A stretch of DNA of 64,000 bases from Phyllobacterium sp. 628 (GCF_014189505.1 NZ_CP050301.1:2363501-2427500), one strand, 5' to 3'. Counted from the first letter of the stretch, positions 54,745 to 63,540 are shown. The notes: generated by a model from the letters alone, not told the origin. Translations and numbers: made by a program.

Positions 54745-55772
54745 GCAACGTGGGCGAACATGCACATACTAACATCGCGTCCCTACGCATCGAAGTAATG
54801 TCTGCATCTTCGGATCGCAGATCGTGGGTGCACCTAGTGCCAAGCGGCACATTCTCAGGGCGTGATGGTCGCGGTCCTTTCATCACACTCAGTGCCGCAT
54901 CCGTGATCAAGAGCACAAAGTCATACCACGGCAAAACACAGATCGTCGTTGACTATGAACACCAGAGTATCAACACCAAAAACAATGGCAAACCTGCCCC
55001 GGCAGCTGGATGGATAATCGACCTAGATGCACGACGGGACGGTATTTGGGGCCTTGTCGAATGGACGAAGGAAGCCGCTGCCCAGATCGCCAGCCGTCAA
55101 TACCGCTATCTTTCTCCGGTCTTTACTCACCGAGAAGACGGAACAGTTGTCGGCATTATCAACGTCGCTCTGACCAACTCGCCCAATCTTGATCAATTGA
55201 CGGCAATTTGCCGAACGGAGTTTCCTATGTCCAATGACAAAATTGCTGAGCTAGTTGCGAATGCGGCCAAAGTGCTTGGGTTGCCTGCCGATACTGACGC
55301 AAAGGCAATGATTGATGTTCTCAGGCCTCTTGTGCAAATAGCAACTGATCTTGCCGCTCTAACTGGCGATGAACAGCTAACTCCTGCAGAGAATTCAGCA
55401 AGACCTGATCCCGCCAAGTATGTGCCAATTAGCGAATTTGAACGGGTGGTTGCTGACGCTAATCAACTTCGCCAGGGCGTTACGGAACAGGCCGCCTTAT
55501 CGCATGTAGAGGATCACATCCGGCGTGGCGTTCTTGCGCCATTCCTCAAAGATTGGGCCGTCTCGTTGTGCAAGGTCAACATGCCAGCTTTTGATAGCTT
55601 TGCCGCCAATACTGGTCCGGCTTTTCGGGCAATTATTGAACCGCAGACGACGCGGCTATCAATGAACCGACGTGAAACAGAGCGCCATGCGCTCGATGAA
55701 ACAGCCAATGCCATATGCTCCAAAATGGGGTTGACAGCGGAAGAATTCACCAAAGCGCGAAACGACGCTTAA
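54741..55772 (+). CDS. Mu gpI-like phage protease/scaffold
   Basis: A 343-residue protein of the Mu I protease family (PF10123): SGRDGRGPF, VVDYEHQS and PAAGWIIDLDAR mark the protease part (about 1-160), followed by a helical, acidic scaffold part. The protease matures the capsid and degrades the scaffold. It directly follows the Mor-like gene, whereas in Mu many genes lie between them. Confidence 0.83.
   Translation: MSNVGEHAHTNIASLRIEVMSASSDRRSWVHLVPSGTFSGRDGRGPFITLSAASVIKSTKSYHGKTQIVVDYEHQSINTKNNGKPAPAAGWIIDLDARRDGIWGLVEWTKEAAAQIASRQYRYLSPVFTHREDGTVVGIINVALTNSPNLDQLTAICRTEFPMSNDKIAELVANAAKVLGLPADTDAKAMIDVLRPLVQIATDLAALTGDEQLTPAENSARPDPAKYVPISEFERVVADANQLRQGVTEQAALSHVEDHIRRGVLAPFLKDWAVSLCKVNMPAFDSFAANTGPAFRAIIEPQTTRLSMNRRETERHALDETANAICSKMGLTAEEFTKARNDA
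55227..55772 (+). CDS. Scaffold protein from internal start (Mu gpZ-like)
   Basis: Within the protease gene an ATG at codon 163 (MSNDKIAELVANAAKVLG) is preceded by GGAG at six bases, an ideal ribosome site. It would yield a separate 181-residue scaffold, the same in-frame overlap as I/Z in Mu. Confidence 0.65.
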   Translation: MSNDKIAELVANAAKVLGLPADTDAKAMIDVLRPLVQIATDLAALTGDEQLTPAENSARPDPAKYVPISEFERVVADANQLRQGVTEQAALSHVEDHIRRGVLAPFLKDWAVSLCKVNMPAFDSFAANTGPAFRAIIEPQTTRLSMNRRETERHALDETANAICSKMGLTAEEFTKARNDA

Positions 55773-55790
55773 CCCAGTTCGGAGAAGAAA

Positions 55791-56726
55791 ATGATTATCA
55801 ATAAACAAAATCTTGGCGAGATATTCACTGGTTTTAAAGGTGCGTACAACAAGGGCTTTGAGAGCGCCGCGAGCGCCTACGCCGAAGTTGCAATGACAGT
55901 TCCGTCAACCAATACCAGTGAGCAATATGGTTGGCTCGGTCAGATGCCGAAGATGCGTGAATGGATTGGGGATCGCATCATTAAGAATCTGGAACTGCAT
56001 GGCTTTGCCATCAAGAACCGGAAGTTTGAAGATACGGTCTCAGTGGACAGGCCCAGTATCGAAGATGACAATTACGGAATTTATGCGCCGTTCTTTGTTG
56101 ACATGGGTAGAGCTGCAAAAGAGCATCCTGACGAGCTGATCTTCACACTTCTGGCGAACGGATTTTCCACCAAGTGCTATGACGGTCAATACTTCTTCGA
56201 CGCCGATCATCTTGTCAGGAATGCAGCAGGTGATCCCGTATCTGTTACCAATATGCAAACCGGTTCCGGTCCTGCGTGGTTTTTGATGGATACTAGCCGC
56301 GCCATGAAGCCGCTGATTTATCAAGAACGTATTCCCTACAAGCTGACCGCTCTTGATGATGATCGCGATGCGAATGTGTTTTTCCAAGATGAATACATCT
56401 ATGGCGTGCGAGCGCGTGCAAACGCGGGTTTTGGTCTCTGGCAGCTTGCCTATGCCTCCAAGGCCGAACTGAACGCCGAAAACTATGAACTGGCCCGACA
56501 ACGGATGTTGAACTTGACGGGCGATGAGGGCAGGCCGTTGGGCATCAAGCCCAATGTTCTGGTTGTCCCGACGACCCTTGAAGGGGCGGCAATGCGGCTG
56601 CTTAACAATGGCACTCGTATTGTGTCCGTGGACAATGGTAGCGGCGGGACAACTCCCATTTCCGTACAGAACGAATGGGCCAATACGGCAAAGCCCATCG
56701 TTACAGTCTGGGCGAATGCTGCATAA
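55791..56726 (+). CDS. Mu-like major head subunit (gpT)
   Basis: A 311-residue protein of the Mu T family (PF10124): NLGEIFTGFKGAYNKGFE, QYGWLGQMPKMREWIGDR and CYDGQYFFDADH. It forms the phage capsid. GGAGAA precedes the ATG. No further head or tail genes follow; the 243 bases after it contain only a short hairpin (CCCATGG with CCATGGG). Confidence 0.87.
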   Translation: MIINKQNLGEIFTGFKGAYNKGFESAASAYAEVAMTVPSTNTSEQYGWLGQMPKMREWIGDRIIKNLELHGFAIKNRKFEDTVSVDRPSIEDDNYGIYAPFFVDMGRAAKEHPDELIFTLLANGFSTKCYDGQYFFDADHLVRNAAGDPVSVTNMQTGSGPAWFLMDTSRAMKPLIYQERIPYKLTALDDDRDANVFFQDEYIYGVRARANAGFGLWQLAYASKAELNAENYELARQRMLNLTGDEGRPLGIKPNVLVVPTTLEGAAMRLLNNGTRIVSVDNGSGGTTPISVQNEWANTAKPIVTVWANAA

Positions 56727-56969
56727 CAGTTTGCGCGGACGTTGTTTGGCGACTCAGTTTCCGCGCAATACAAGCCCATGGTCAATAATCAGCCATGGGA
56801 TTTTGGGAGCCGCACCCTGTAATTATTGTGGCCCTACGGTTGCGGCGGCTTGATTTCTCCCAAGTCGCCGCTTCTTATAAAAGAGCATCGTTAACTGCCG
56901 ATCACAGTTGAGTGCGAATAGACCAACTGATCGGGTGCTCATGCGAGTTTCGTTAGTATCGGAGATAAA

Positions 56970-57836
56970 ATGGACTTCGAGGATTGGGCAGGCAGAGAAT
57001 TGACCTTGCTATCAGGCGGTTTGGCTCATCGTCCTGTTAACGCGCATCAGTCCATTTTCAAGTATATTGGTTTGAATAGTGAAACATCGTGGACTTTTTT
57101 TGGAGATATGCTCAATAAATTGGAGCTCGTTGGTTCAAGCGCTCAAGCACTAAATGATCCTTTTGAATTGTCACCTCACGTTTTCGATGATCTACGCCCG
57201 AAAGTTATTCACTCGGCTCTGGGCATTATACCGCTTTCTCCACTTGACTATAGGCTGCGAGGCCAGCCGATACCCTCGGTGGATGAAACGTATTCAGACC
57301 TTGAACCTTATCGTGAAGAAGCCAAGGAATTTCTTAATCTACGTGTACAGAATTCTCGCATAATCTGTTTTTGTGAGCGTTCAGATTCGCCGCTTCTTTG
57401 GTCGCATTATGCTAATAGTTATAGAGGCGCGTGCCTCCATTTTTTAGGACGTGGCTTTAAAGGGTATACGCCCTTTTACGTGAGTTACTCGGCTCATAGG
57501 CCAACTTTGCCCCTTAGTTTAGCGCTGCGCGTCTCCCATAGCTCCAAGAAAGCCAGTCTTCGTTCTGTATACGAATTTGAACTAGAGAAAATGCAGTTCT
57601 TCTGCAAAGCATCAGACTGGGAATATGAATGCGAGATGAGAATTATCTACGATATGTCGAAGCGTCCTGCCGTGAACTTTTTGGAAGAGGGTCTCGTTTC
57701 TATTATATTGGGACCGCGTATGTCGTCGGTCGATGAAGAGCGCTTGCGTGATTTGGTGAGCCAATCGCGGTTGGCACATTTGCCCATTCGAAGGGCGCGT
57801 CTTTCCACAAACTCGTTCTCAGTAGAGATCGATTAG
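56970..57836 (+). CDS. DUF2971 domain-containing protein (cargo)
   Basis: A 288-residue soluble protein matching DUF2971: LNDPFELSPH near the start, then IICFCERSDSPLLWSHYANSYRG and YECEMRIIYD. The function of the family is unknown; members often lie in mobile elements and in phage-defence regions. GGAGATAAA precedes ATG 56970. The gene is visibly richer in A and T than the flanking phage genes and lies less than 60 bases from the right-end transposase sites, which fits cargo. Confidence 0.78.
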   Translation: MDFEDWAGRELTLLSGGLAHRPVNAHQSIFKYIGLNSETSWTFFGDMLNKLELVGSSAQALNDPFELSPHVFDDLRPKVIHSALGIIPLSPLDYRLRGQPIPSVDETYSDLEPYREEAKEFLNLRVQNSRIICFCERSDSPLLWSHYANSYRGACLHFLGRGFKGYTPFYVSYSAHRPTLPLSLALRVSHSSKKASLRSVYEFELEKMQFFCKASDWEYECEMRIIYDMSKRPAVNFLEEGLVSIILGPRMSSVDEERLRDLVSQSRLAHLPIRRARLSTNSFSVEID

Positions 57837-57891
57837 TCTTTGCATCGGTTTATAAATTCGCTGATTTCAATATTGAATTGTGTGTAATCAG

Positions 57892-57940
57892 TTGTTCCCG
57901 CGAAATCCCAGATATTCCCGCATAAACTCGTTCGTTCCGA
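57892..57940. repeat. Right-end MuA-type binding sites
   Basis: TTGTTCCCG, ATATTCCCG and TTCGTTCCGA occur at 57892, 57912 and 57931, with the TTCC cores exactly 20 bases apart (two helical turns) and all in one orientation, opposite to the outer left sites. Mu R1-R3 are arranged in a similar way. Confidence 0.6.
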
Positions 57941-58067
57941 TTTAAATGTAATAAGTACATGGATCTGTTGGGAATGCGGGATCGCGGTCTCCGGACGATG
58001 GATGCAAAGTCATCGCGGCAGAATGCAGTGATATACGCGCAATTTATGGGATTCTAACGACATTTTA

Positions 58068-58169
58068 TCAGGCAATGCGCTTGATGCGCGAAGTAACGCT
58101 TTCTCCTTGAACCGGAAGCATAAAATCAATACGCCAAGTACAGGCATGCCATTTTTCATCTGATCTTCG
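58068..58169 (-). pseudogene. Possible relic coding tail
   Basis: A short frame after a TAG reads DEKWHACTWRIDFMLPVQGE and on to a basic end and TGA (33 codons). It has no start codon of its own and no recognised family. It lies between the Mu right end and the pilus operon and could be the cut-off 3' end of a gene. The rest of 57965-58235 holds nothing I can support. Confidence 0.25.
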
Positions 58170-58235
58170 CTAAAAGCTGTCGCCGTTCAGTGTGATTCTT
58201 CCTCGGCAGGCGGGAGGGTCAACCATTCTTGATTC

Positions 58236-58631
58236 TCAGAAAGTAATCGTCGCGATCACCGTATCTGTATAGGTTCCACTGTCCGGAGCTGTAGCCAGAG
58301 GGGCGACAATCTTCGCACAGACTGGATGATTGTTGATTGTGTTGACAGTGGTGCCTTTACCGGAAAGCGGAGAAGCGTTGGTCCAGGATGTCTTGCAGTC
58401 CTGCTGAAACAGCTCATATGGCAGGAAGCTTTTTTCGCCCTTCATTCGCCTGACGCCATTGCTGGCATTTTGCCCATCATTAATGGTGATCTTGTAGGGT
58501 GTCTCGTAGGTGCAGCGCACACCGATATTGCCTGTCGCTTTCACCTTTGCCGAGGATAGAGCTCCCACAGTGCCAAAATCGATATTCCCGAAATTCTCGA
58601 ACTGGCATTTGGTGGAAACAATTGTCGTCAA
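58236..58631 (-). CDS. Spore coat U domain, C-terminal half of tip adhesin
   Basis: A 131-residue SCPU domain: KCQFENFGNIDFG, ATGNIGVRCTYETPYKI and the beta-strand end YTDTVIATITF. It has no signal peptide, though SCPU proteins must be exported. It overlaps the upstream frame by four bases (ATGA), and in this frame the sequence reads upstream as VPFTLTTIV in good register with a domain start. It is therefore probably the second domain of one Csu-type tip adhesin, shifted by one base. Confidence 0.75.
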   Translation of the reverse strand: MTTIVSTKCQFENFGNIDFGTVGALSSAKVKATGNIGVRCTYETPYKITINDGQNASNGVRRMKGEKSFLPYELFQQDCKTSWTNASPLSGKGTTVNTINNHPVCAKIVAPLATAPDSGTYTDTVIATITF

Positions 58632-59299
58632 GGTGAAAGGTACAATGAATGAACTGTGGAGGGAAGACCGCCACTACAAGGGACCTCTGCAGTATCGTTA
58701 AATAAATAATATCGAAAAACCAGTGAGTAGTTACCGGTATAAGTTCCAGGACGCACTCGATCTTGAAATTTTCTATCTAAAAAGCTGACTTTCGGATTAA
58801 TATCCAATGATCTCGTAAGGGTGGTTACAAACTCTCCGAACATAACCGCGGCAATTTTCAGGCCACCAGTTGCTCTCCCGGCGTCATCCTCGCGAGCTAA
58901 CAGTCTGTTAAAACCGCTTGCTGTGTGGTCGACAATTTTCCATGCGAGGCGAGACGTGTCGGTCGCCACTGACCCCGTCTGGGTTTGGTAAAAAGAATAA
59001 TTATCTGAGCCGTTTTGGTTCTCAGTCGCTCGAATATAAAGGCATACTGCAGCAAATTTGAAGGGAACAAGGGTGGAACTGCTGCAGGTGATTTTTAATT
59101 GACCAGTCGTTGATGTCTCCAGAGTTTCATTCGATACAACATCCAGAGTGACTGTGCCAAAGCTGGGTGTTGTAGCTGTACAGGTTCCCGCTACTTCAGG
59201 TGGTAATGCATAAACCTTAACCGGCAGAAGAAACGAAAGAACCAGAACACAAAGCAGCGCTTTCAGCCCTGCTGTATTGCGGGAAAGAACAGGGGGCAT
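58628..59299 (-). CDS. Spore coat U domain tip adhesin, N-terminal part
   Basis: From ATG 59299 (or 59323, inside the usher) a signal peptide (LKALLCVLVLSFLLPVKVYA) leads into an SCPU domain (TCTATTPSFGTVTLDV to YSLVFRYYLF). Tip adhesins of archaic chaperone-usher pili (CsuE type) have two such domains in about 330 residues; here the first is followed by a frame change at 58628. It lies directly after the usher gene in the operon. Confidence 0.75.
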   Translation of the reverse strand: MPPVLSRNTAGLKALLCVLVLSFLLPVKVYALPPEVAGTCTATTPSFGTVTLDVVSNETLETSTTGQLKITCSSSTLVPFKFAAVCLYIRATENQNGSDNYSFYQTQTGSVATDTSRLAWKIVDHTASGFNRLLAREDDAGRATGGLKIAAVMFGEFVTTLTRSLDINPKVSFLDRKFQDRVRPGTYTGNYSLVFRYYLFNDTAEVPCSGGLPSTVHSLYLSP

Positions 59300-59313
59300 G
59301 AGAAACTCTCTAT

Positions 59314-61692
59314 TCAGCGACATTCTATCGGGCCGATCTCAGGTTGCATGCCTTGGACAGGCTGAAATTCAAATGTGGCGCGGCAAGAACCAGCGTTCTC
59401 CGGCAAGGCGACGGTGACAGCATTCCGGTTTGCCAGGCCAATGAGGTAGGTTCGCCCGTCATAGCCGGCCACTGCAGGCAAGCCATTGCCATCGAGTTGC
59501 ACCAGCGAACCCACCGGCAGCGCTTTGCCGTCAGGTCCTGTGATAGTAACGACGGCGGCGCTTACCTGTTTGACACCGAAATCCACGACCACGCCGGAAC
59601 GGTCGGCGGGTATTACCGTGGCTTGCGTGGACTCTGGCTGGATATCGAGCGGAAGATTGGCTGGTTCTATCGAAACGGTGTTGTTCTGATAGGACTGCAG
59701 ATAGGAAATCAGTGCCCGGCCGGATTTGTTGGTGGTGGCAACACGCCGATTGTTGAGCGAGACGTCGACATTCGGGCCGCCAGCTTTGACCACGGCAAAA
59801 GCATCGTCGATGCGATTGGCCATGAATATCCCGCCGCCCGCAGCAACAATGGCGCCTTCGACCGTGCCGGTGATGCGGGCCTGATCGTCGGATTGATCGA
59901 CTGATCCGGATAGTTCCGCTGTTTCCGCACGGTAATTGACGTTGACAGAGCGGCTGCCGCCGATGCCATCGGCGTTTTCCTGATCGTGGACGGACCAGCC
60001 GAAAGCTCCATCTTCCTGTCCCGCTGTCTTCGACAAACTGTTATCGAAACTGGCATGATTTCCATTGAGCGAAACATTGCTGGATGCGGTAAGACCACCG
60101 GCAAAAGGAATGGTTAGGCCGGCGAATACGCCATTGTTTCCATGGTTATCGAAATCCATGTACCCGGTGACGTAAATACTGGCGTCGTTGAAAACCGTCC
60201 GTGACCATGACGAGGTGAGGATGCTGGAATCGTCGCCTTTACCGCCACCGCGAATGCGCGAAAAACCAAGGCTGAGCGAGGAGGTATCAAAGCCGAGTGG
60301 AAAGGAGAAGCCGACGCGATCGATCTTGCGTGCACGGACAGAAATCGGAATATCATCGTCATGGTGGCGGTCAACCACAAGGCCCACATCATTGTATTCA
60401 CCGAACGTGCGGTCCGCGCCGACATAAAACGAATAGCCGTTGCGCGATACCTGATAGAACGCCGATGCCTTTCCACCCATCTCGCTGTTATAGGTACTGG
60501 CGGCAAAGGAAGCGTTGACAGCACCGTAGGGCCCAAGCCCGACGGAGGCACCCACGCCGCCATTGATCAGGCTGCGTATCGTTTCGGCATGGCTTTCCAG
60601 TGTGATGCTGTCGTTGAGACCATAACGGGCACTCACCGAGCCAGCGAGATTGTGATCGTATACGAACGACTCTTCCCCATAGCCTCGGCGAACGAAGCCG
60701 ATCTCCGTGGAAAAATCCAGATAGCCGCTGCGCAGCATATTCGGTGCAAAGAAATATTTGCGTTGTGAAACCACCTCGCGGCCAAGCTCATCACGCATGA
60801 CAATACGGGCATCACCGCCGCCGCCAAGGAAGGGAAGACCGGTGAAATCAAACGGACCAGCCGGGACGTCGCCGGAAAAAACCTTGATATTGTTGAGGTA
60901 GAGATCAAGCGTCGAAGGCAGCGATGCGGAACCGCCCAAGGCCGGTACCGGACTGGTGATCAGGTCGGGGCGGATATTGAAATTGCGTTTCAACTGCAAG
61001 CCGCCGAAGCGATAGGACGAATTCCACGACAGGGAACCGGAAACGGAATCCCCGGCCTGATAAACCAGCTGGTTTTCCGGATCGGTGTAACGCCATCCGG
61101 TTTCCAGCCGGGTCAGACCGCTATTGAGCTGAAAGCAGGTGTCCGTTGTATCGAAAGTGTTCAGGCGAGCCAGTGCTGTGGCTGAGACTGTGCCAAAAGG
61201 TGTCAGCAAACGGCTGTCAAAATCGCCACTCAAATTGCTGTTGGTATCGCCACCCCAGCGGACGTCAGATGTGCCATACAAGACGTAATTGACGACAAGG
61301 CCGAAATCAGAGTGAACCGATGAGAAATCAACCGGGCGGCTCGCGGCATTTACATCAAGCTTTGTGGATTCTCTGGCACCATCGACAGCCTGAAAAAAGA
61401 TCATCTGCCTTGGTTCATCATAAACCCACGTCACCCTCTTCAGGCTGTCCAGCGGAATCAAACCATCGGCATTGATGTGTCCGGGTTTTAATTTTATCCC
61501 GGCTTTTTGCAAATCTGCGGGGGAAGCGGCAAGCTTGCCGTTCGGCAGGCGCTTGAACATGGCCATATTGCCGGTGGCTTGGCCGTTGATTACCACCTCA
61601 AGCAGGAGGTCTTGAGTGGCGGCCATATCCTGCGCCATTGCCGAAGCAACCGTTCCGAATATGACAGGCAGCAACCATGCACCGGCTTGCAT
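59314..61692 (-). CDS. Archaic chaperone-usher pilus outer membrane usher (CsuD-like)
   Basis: A 792-residue usher from ATG 61692 with a signal peptide ending SAMA-Q. The N-terminal domain, a 24-strand barrel region (about 110-640, with PFGTVSATALARLN and FDFTGLPFLGGGGDARIVMRDELG, the plug and barrel motif), and C-terminal domains (from about 650, with VSLNNRRVATTNKSGRALI) are recognisable. It gathers chaperone-subunit complexes and secretes the pilus. Its start is one base after the chaperone stop. No frameshift is visible. Confidence 0.9.
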   Translation of the reverse strand: MQAGAWLLPVIFGTVASAMAQDMAATQDLLLEVVINGQATGNMAMFKRLPNGKLAASPADLQKAGIKLKPGHINADGLIPLDSLKRVTWVYDEPRQMIFFQAVDGARESTKLDVNAASRPVDFSSVHSDFGLVVNYVLYGTSDVRWGGDTNSNLSGDFDSRLLTPFGTVSATALARLNTFDTTDTCFQLNSGLTRLETGWRYTDPENQLVYQAGDSVSGSLSWNSSYRFGGLQLKRNFNIRPDLITSPVPALGGSASLPSTLDLYLNNIKVFSGDVPAGPFDFTGLPFLGGGGDARIVMRDELGREVVSQRKYFFAPNMLRSGYLDFSTEIGFVRRGYGEESFVYDHNLAGSVSARYGLNDSITLESHAETIRSLINGGVGASVGLGPYGAVNASFAASTYNSEMGGKASAFYQVSRNGYSFYVGADRTFGEYNDVGLVVDRHHDDDIPISVRARKIDRVGFSFPLGFDTSSLSLGFSRIRGGGKGDDSSILTSSWSRTVFNDASIYVTGYMDFDNHGNNGVFAGLTIPFAGGLTASSNVSLNGNHASFDNSLSKTAGQEDGAFGWSVHDQENADGIGGSRSVNVNYRAETAELSGSVDQSDDQARITGTVEGAIVAAGGGIFMANRIDDAFAVVKAGGPNVDVSLNNRRVATTNKSGRALISYLQSYQNNTVSIEPANLPLDIQPESTQATVIPADRSGVVVDFGVKQVSAAVVTITGPDGKALPVGSLVQLDGNGLPAVAGYDGRTYLIGLANRNAVTVALPENAGSCRATFEFQPVQGMQPEIGPIECR

Positions 61693-61693
61693 T

Positions 61694-62440
61694 TCATTGC
61701 CGTCCGACAACCACCGGCTCACGCACTGCGAAGTCATTACCCGCTGCGGTAATGCTGACATTGCTTCCGGGCAGGATACGCTGTGCGCCTGATGTCACCG
61801 TCCATCGGCGGGTTGCACCGGGTAATGCATAACCGTTGAGCCCTTCGCCCAGTGAGACTTTTGCCGACGGAGATGTAACTGCGAGATCGGCAATTTTGGC
61901 GTGGCGGTTGCCCGTATTCGTGACTTCGACTGCCAGACGATTGCCTTCGCGCTCCACTTTCCAGTGCAGATCGGCCCCGGCGCCGCGATCTGAAAAGAAC
62001 ACGGGAATTGAATACTGAATGGCTAGATTGACGGATTCCGCCCGGCGCCGGACATTAATCTCCGGCAATTCGTCGATGAGGAGGCGATAGGTTTCTTCTC
62101 CGCTTTCAACCGGAGCGGCGGTACGGGCTACCCGAATCGTATAGGTCGTTCCCGGCTGCAAAGTAGCCGCAGGAGGGCTGGCGACAACGTCTGTGGCGGG
62201 TGTCAGAAAATCTTGATTGCTGTTTTGTGTCCAGCGGTAAACCCGCACCTGAACGTTGACCGGACGGTCGCCATTATTGCGCAGATTGACCGAAGCAGTT
62301 TGCGCTGGAGCAGTCAGATCAAGGGTAACAGGTGACACTTGCAGGAATGCCGCCTGACTTTCCTGTACGGAAAACAGCCCGGTTGACAAAGCAAAAAGTG
62401 CGATAAGCGTCCGCATGGCCGATGGCTGATACAAACGCAT
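61694..62440 (-). CDS. Pilus assembly chaperone (CsuC-like)
   Basis: A 248-residue periplasmic chaperone of the PapD-like fold. It has a signal peptide ending SQAA, then LQVSPVTLDLTAPAQTASVNLRN and YRLLIDELPE, the conserved family strand region. It caps pilin subunits. It starts one base inside the pilin stop (TGATG). Confidence 0.9.
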   Translation of the reverse strand: MRLYQPSAMRTLIALFALSTGLFSVQESQAAFLQVSPVTLDLTAPAQTASVNLRNNGDRPVNVQVRVYRWTQNSNQDFLTPATDVVASPPAATLQPGTTYTIRVARTAAPVESGEETYRLLIDELPEINVRRRAESVNLAIQYSIPVFFSDRGAGADLHWKVEREGNRLAVEVTNTGNRHAKIADLAVTSPSAKVSLGEGLNGYALPGATRRWTVTSGAQRILPGSNVSITAAGNDFAVREPVVVGRQ

Positions 62441-62985
62441 CAGTAGCTGACAGAAACAACGACGGTATCTGTGTAGGTTCCGTCTGCAGGGGTGGTCTGA
62501 GCCGGAATCTGACCAAATATTTGTTTGGATTGTATTGTGCCATCCGCAGTCAGGGAGACCACATTGCTCGCCGTGTCAGTCGTATTGCCCCAAACCGACT
62601 TGTGTGCCGTATCCTGATAAAGCTGATAGCTGATAAATTCAGTGCCGCTTTTCATGCGGCGGGTATTCACATCGTTGGCAGTGGATGCATTGGTTCCGGC
62701 ACCAAGTCCGATCTTGAGAGCAGTTCCATTTGTACATTGCACCTGAATGGAGCCGGTCCCCTTAGCTGCTGTCTCACCATCCACGGCCTTGTTGAGAACG
62801 CCCTTGGACCCAAAATCCAGCACGGCGTTTGAAACAGTACCGCCCGATCCCACATTAACCTGGCATTCTTTGGTGATGACGATCTTCACCTCCAAATTAC
62901 CGGTCGACGACCCGGCATTCACATTCGACGATACGCCGGTTGCCACAACGGAAACTGTCGCAAGTATTGCGAAATTAATTTTCAT
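62440..62985 (-). CDS. Spore coat U domain pilin (CsuA/B-like)
   Basis: Major pilin of 181 residues from ATG 62985, behind GGAG. It has a signal peptide (MKINFAILATVSVVATGVSS to NVNA) and an SCPU domain: VVSVSY at the end, KECQVNVGSGG and IQVQCTNGTALKIGLGAG inside. The order pilin, chaperone, usher, tip is that of an archaic (Csu) pilus operon, which builds adhesive pili for biofilm growth. Promoter presumably in 62986-63540. Confidence 0.87.
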   Translation of the reverse strand: MKINFAILATVSVVATGVSSNVNAGSSTGNLEVKIVITKECQVNVGSGGTVSNAVLDFGSKGVLNKAVDGETAAKGTGSIQVQCTNGTALKIGLGAGTNASTANDVNTRRMKSGTEFISYQLYQDTAHKSVWGNTTDTASNVVSLTADGTIQSKQIFGQIPAQTTPADGTYTDTVVVSVSY

Positions 62986-63540
62986 AATTACTCCAGATAT
63001 ATTCGTGATGGCGCTCATGCTCGCCTGGAAAAAGCTTTATCAAAAAAACATCGGATAATTCCATGATACTTAAGTGTAAAATCAAATAACTAAATATAGG
63101 TATGCGTTTTTATTTAAAACAAACAGTAATACTTTGGTATAACTCATTGGATAATGATTTTTGCTGTATGTATGTATAGCAAGATTCGCGAATTAATGAA
63201 CGTAGATTTGAATACAACCGCAGTCATTCTTGAAAGGGATGGTTTCAGGCCCGATCCTTGGCACGTCAGCAACTGCTGGCAATGGTAAGGATATTTGGCC
63301 ATGGCGCTGCGCGCTGAGGGGCAGGACCTATTAATTATGTTTTGTTTTGTCAGCGTGGCGGGGCTTAAATCCGGAGATCGTATTCAAGGCTATATCGACA
63401 GCCTATCAGGGGGTGCTGCCGGAAGCCCTTGGCACGTTCGCATGCAGACAGCCAAACAGCACCGCGCTCCAGATCAAATTGGGCAAGGTCGCAGCAAGCG
63501 ATACAGTGATGGCCGTGCCGAATGAATGGCGCGCCGAGTC
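62986..63540. other. AT-rich intergenic region of the pilus loci
   Basis: The first 250 bases are AT rich and presumably hold the pilin promoter, though no clear promoter boxes were found. From about 63347 a plus-strand frame runs to 63598 (LNPEIVFKAISTAYQGVLPEAL), without a ribosome site or known family; it passes into the terminator and the tip gene on the other strand, so it may be a relic or chance. Confidence 0.4.

Larger units (their letters stand above)
48931..57959. mobile_element. Mu-like transposable element, about 9 kb
   Basis: The element contains repressor, Ner-like, MuA, MuB, GemA, Mor-like, protease/scaffold and head genes, plus a DUF2971 gene. Three sites like TTCATTCCCG lie at each side (left 48949, 48983, 49076; right 57892, 57912, 57931) with the outer ones in inverted orientation, as MuA sites at Mu ends. 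The limits are proposed from a candidate 5-bp duplication TGGAT at 48926-48930 and 57960-57964; the right end ends in CA as expected, but the left end then begins GG rather than TG, so it may be off by some bases. Terminase, portal, tail and lysis genes are missing. Confidence 0.75.

Noticed and set aside
60361..60768. Plus-strand frames inside the usher gene
   Set aside because: The usher reads without interruption on the minus strand; the opposite frames have no family.
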